NCBI GenBank assembly: GCA_041655755.1
Contig: JBBAEY010000111.1
Span: forward strand, 1-5,573
Length of the DNA: 5,573 nt
Origin: JAAYFT01 sp041655755
GTDB lineage: Bacteria; Bacillota; Clostridia; Tissierellales; Tissierellaceae
Direction of reading: 5' to 3'
Shown one piece after another: positions 4,204 through 5,573 of this stretch (the stretch's first letter is position 1; each line of letters begins with the position of its first letter). Below the pieces are notes generated by a model. That model was not told the DNA's origin, made no database searches, and saw nothing but the letters and a program-made list of their open reading frames with translations. Position numbers and translations under genes: made by a program.

Positions 4204-5573
4204 TTATTTTCTTCTTGGATAATTTATTTCTGCCTGAGCCGCTGCAAGTCTTGCTATGGGAACCCTAAATGGTGAGCAGCTTACATAGTCTAGGCCTATT
4301 TGGTGGCAAAATTCTACCGACGATGGTTCTCCACCGTGCTCCCCACAGATTCCAAGATGCAAGTCTGGGTTTGTCCTTCTCCCATATTCTATGGCAAATT
4401 CCATTAGTTTGCCAATGCCCTTTTGGTCTATTGCCTCAAATGGATCCCTTGCAAATATTCCTTTTTCTACATACTCTCCCAAGAATTTGCCAGCATCATC
4501 TCTGGAAAATCCAAATCCCATCTGGGTTAAATCATTGGTCCCAAAGCTAAAGAATTCAGCTTCAGTTGCTATCTCGTCTGCTGTAATTGCAGCCCTAGGG
4601 ACTTCTAACATAGTCCCAATCATGTATTTACAGCTATTGTCTCTCTCTTCAAAGACTAGGTTGATTTCCTCCAATAGCTCCTTCTTCACAAGCCTCAATT
4701 CCTCCACATGTCCTACTAGGGGAATCATAATCTCTGGATATATACCCTTGTTCCCATTTTCCTTAATATCTAGGGCTGCCTCAATAATGGCCCTCACCTG
4801 CATCCTATAAATCTCTGGATAGGTAATAGCTAGCCTGCATCCTCTATGACCAAGCATTGGATTAAATTCAGATAATTCTTCAATCCTATCCTTTAGGATT
4901 TCATATTCTACATTCATGGCCTTGGCTAGGTCTCTTATATCATCTTCCTTTGCAGGTAAAAACTCATGTAGGGGCGGATCTAATAGCCTTACAGTAACGG
5001 GTCTATCTCCCATTACCTCATATATTTCATAGAAATCCTGTCTTTGTACAGGTAGTAGCTCTGCTAAGGCGGCTTTTCTTTCTTCTATATTATTTGCCAA
5101 TATCATCTTTCTTACTGATTTGACCCTGGACTCCTCAAAAAACATATGCTCTGTCCTGCAAAGTCCAATTCCTTCGGCACCAAATTCTACTGCTTGTGCG
5201 GAGTCCTTTGGATTGTCTGCATTGGTTCTGACTCCCATGGTCTTAGTATCATTTACCCATTCCATAAATTCCCCGAAGCTTCCACCAAGACTTGGCTGGA
5301 TTTTTTCTATTTCTCCTTCGTAGACCATCCCTGTGCTTCCATCCAAGGAAATAAAATCACCTTCATAATAGGTCTTATCCTTAACCCTCATTGTCTTAAG
5401 CTCTTCAGATACCCTAATTTCGCTACATCCTGCCACACAGCATTTACCCATACCCCTAGCTACTACAGCCGCATGGGATGTCATGCCCCCGCGGGCCGTT
5501 AAAATCCCTTCAGAAGCAATCATGCCCTCTATGTCTTCAGGTGATGTTTCCTGCCTTACCAGTATTGCTTTTT
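4204..5573 (-). CDS. Pyruvate, phosphate dikinase, C-terminal half (5' end outside the window)
   Basis: The enzyme interconverts pyruvate, ATP and Pi with phosphoenolpyruvate, AMP and PPi in the cytoplasm, and in anaerobic Firmicutes often works in the glycolytic, PPi-yielding-or-using direction. The frame is open to the edge, so the 455 visible residues are the C-terminal half of a ~875-residue protein. ATG 5523 is internal. Visible parts are the phosphohistidine swivelling domain (GGMTSHAAVVARG, His at visible residue 33) and the PEP/pyruvate-binding barrel. The barrel carries RTEH (139), RLLDPPLHE (Arg 195), MLEVPR (Glu 323), GTNDLTQ (Asn 346) and GICGEHGG (Cys 409). Measured from the His, these residues have the same spacing as the known Clostridium symbiosum active-site residues His455, Arg561, Arg617, Glu745, Asn768 and Cys831. 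No lesion is visible, so this part looks functional. A terminator follows. Confidence 0.97.
   Translation of the reverse strand, partial: KAILVRQETSPEDIEGMIASEGILTARGGMTSHAAVVARGMGKCCVAGCSEIRVSEELKTMRVKDKTYYEGDFISLDGSTGMVYEGEIEKIQPSLGGSFGEFMEWVNDTKTMGVRTNADNPKDSAQAVEFGAEGIGLCRTEHMFFEESRVKSVRKMILANNIEERKAALAELLPVQRQDFYEIYEVMGDRPVTVRLLDPPLHEFLPAKEDDIRDLAKAMNVEYEILKDRIEELSEFNPMLGHRGCRLAITYPEIYRMQVRAIIEAALDIKENGNKGIYPEIMIPLVGHVEELRLVKKELLEEINLVFEERDNSCKYMIGTMLEVPRAAITADEIATEAEFFSFGTNDLTQMGFGFSRDDAGKFLGEYVEKGIFARDPFEAIDQKGIGKLMEFAIEYGRRTNPDLHLGICGEHGGEPSSVEFCHQIGLDYVSCSPFRVPIARLAAAQAEINYPRRK

Noticed and set aside
4269..5502. Several plus-strand open frames opposite ppdK
   Set aside because: They are antisense to a clearly conserved enzyme and their translations show only Leu/Ser/Pro-rich mirror composition.

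Overview
The window looks like chromosomal DNA of a low-GC, anaerobic, Clostridia- or Tissierellia-like Firmicute. The reasons are AT-rich intergenic DNA, strong AGGAGG-type ribosome binding sites, sigma-A-like promoters with 17-bp spacers, a PPi-dependent pyruvate phosphate dikinase, a BlaI/BlaR1-type regulator pair and an AbrB-type toxin-antitoxin pair. Every gene I can support lies on the minus strand, so the window reads right to left. I see no rRNA, tRNA, CRISPR array or intact mobile element.

Right to left: (1) 5573-4204 is the C-terminal half of ppdK, cut by the window edge and followed by a terminator-like hairpin (4133-4170). (2) 3989-2918 is a decayed BlaI/BlaR1-type operon. Its promoter and two 18-bp palindromic operators are well preserved, but the blaI reading frame has a TAA at codon 65, and the blaR1-like gene has lost its middle. 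That loss joins the first three membrane segments of an M56 sensor directly to the last ~30 residues of an M23 peptidase domain. No beta-lactamase or other target gene is in view. (3) 2850-2817 is a terminator-like hairpin. (4) 2711-2418 encodes a small membrane-anchored protein of unknown function. (5) 2386-1791 is a complete type II toxin-antitoxin operon: promoter, AbrB/MazE-fold antitoxin, then an 11-nt overlap into a RelE/ParE-family toxin. (6) 1790-1374 has no gene, but holds a perfect 10-bp inverted repeat and the promoter of the next gene. (7) 1359-763 is a predicted lipoprotein gene. The expected initiation codon, correctly spaced from an AGGAGG, reads ATC instead of ATG, so a conventional gene call (TTG at 1248) loses the signal peptide and lipobox. 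(8) 644-176 is an array of four ~73-bp hairpin-forming repeats within a ~131-bp tandem period. Units 1/3 and 2/4 pair as sister types, giving a ~264-bp higher-order repeat.

Functionally this is a metabolic core gene (ppdK) beside accessory DNA: a broken antibiotic-sensing regulator, an addiction-type module, small exported proteins of unknown role and a repeat cluster. I do not see a convincing complete new system. The most informative oddities are the two independent lesions in the bla-type operon with its operators intact, the lipoprotein start codon, and the dimeric organisation of the repeat array.
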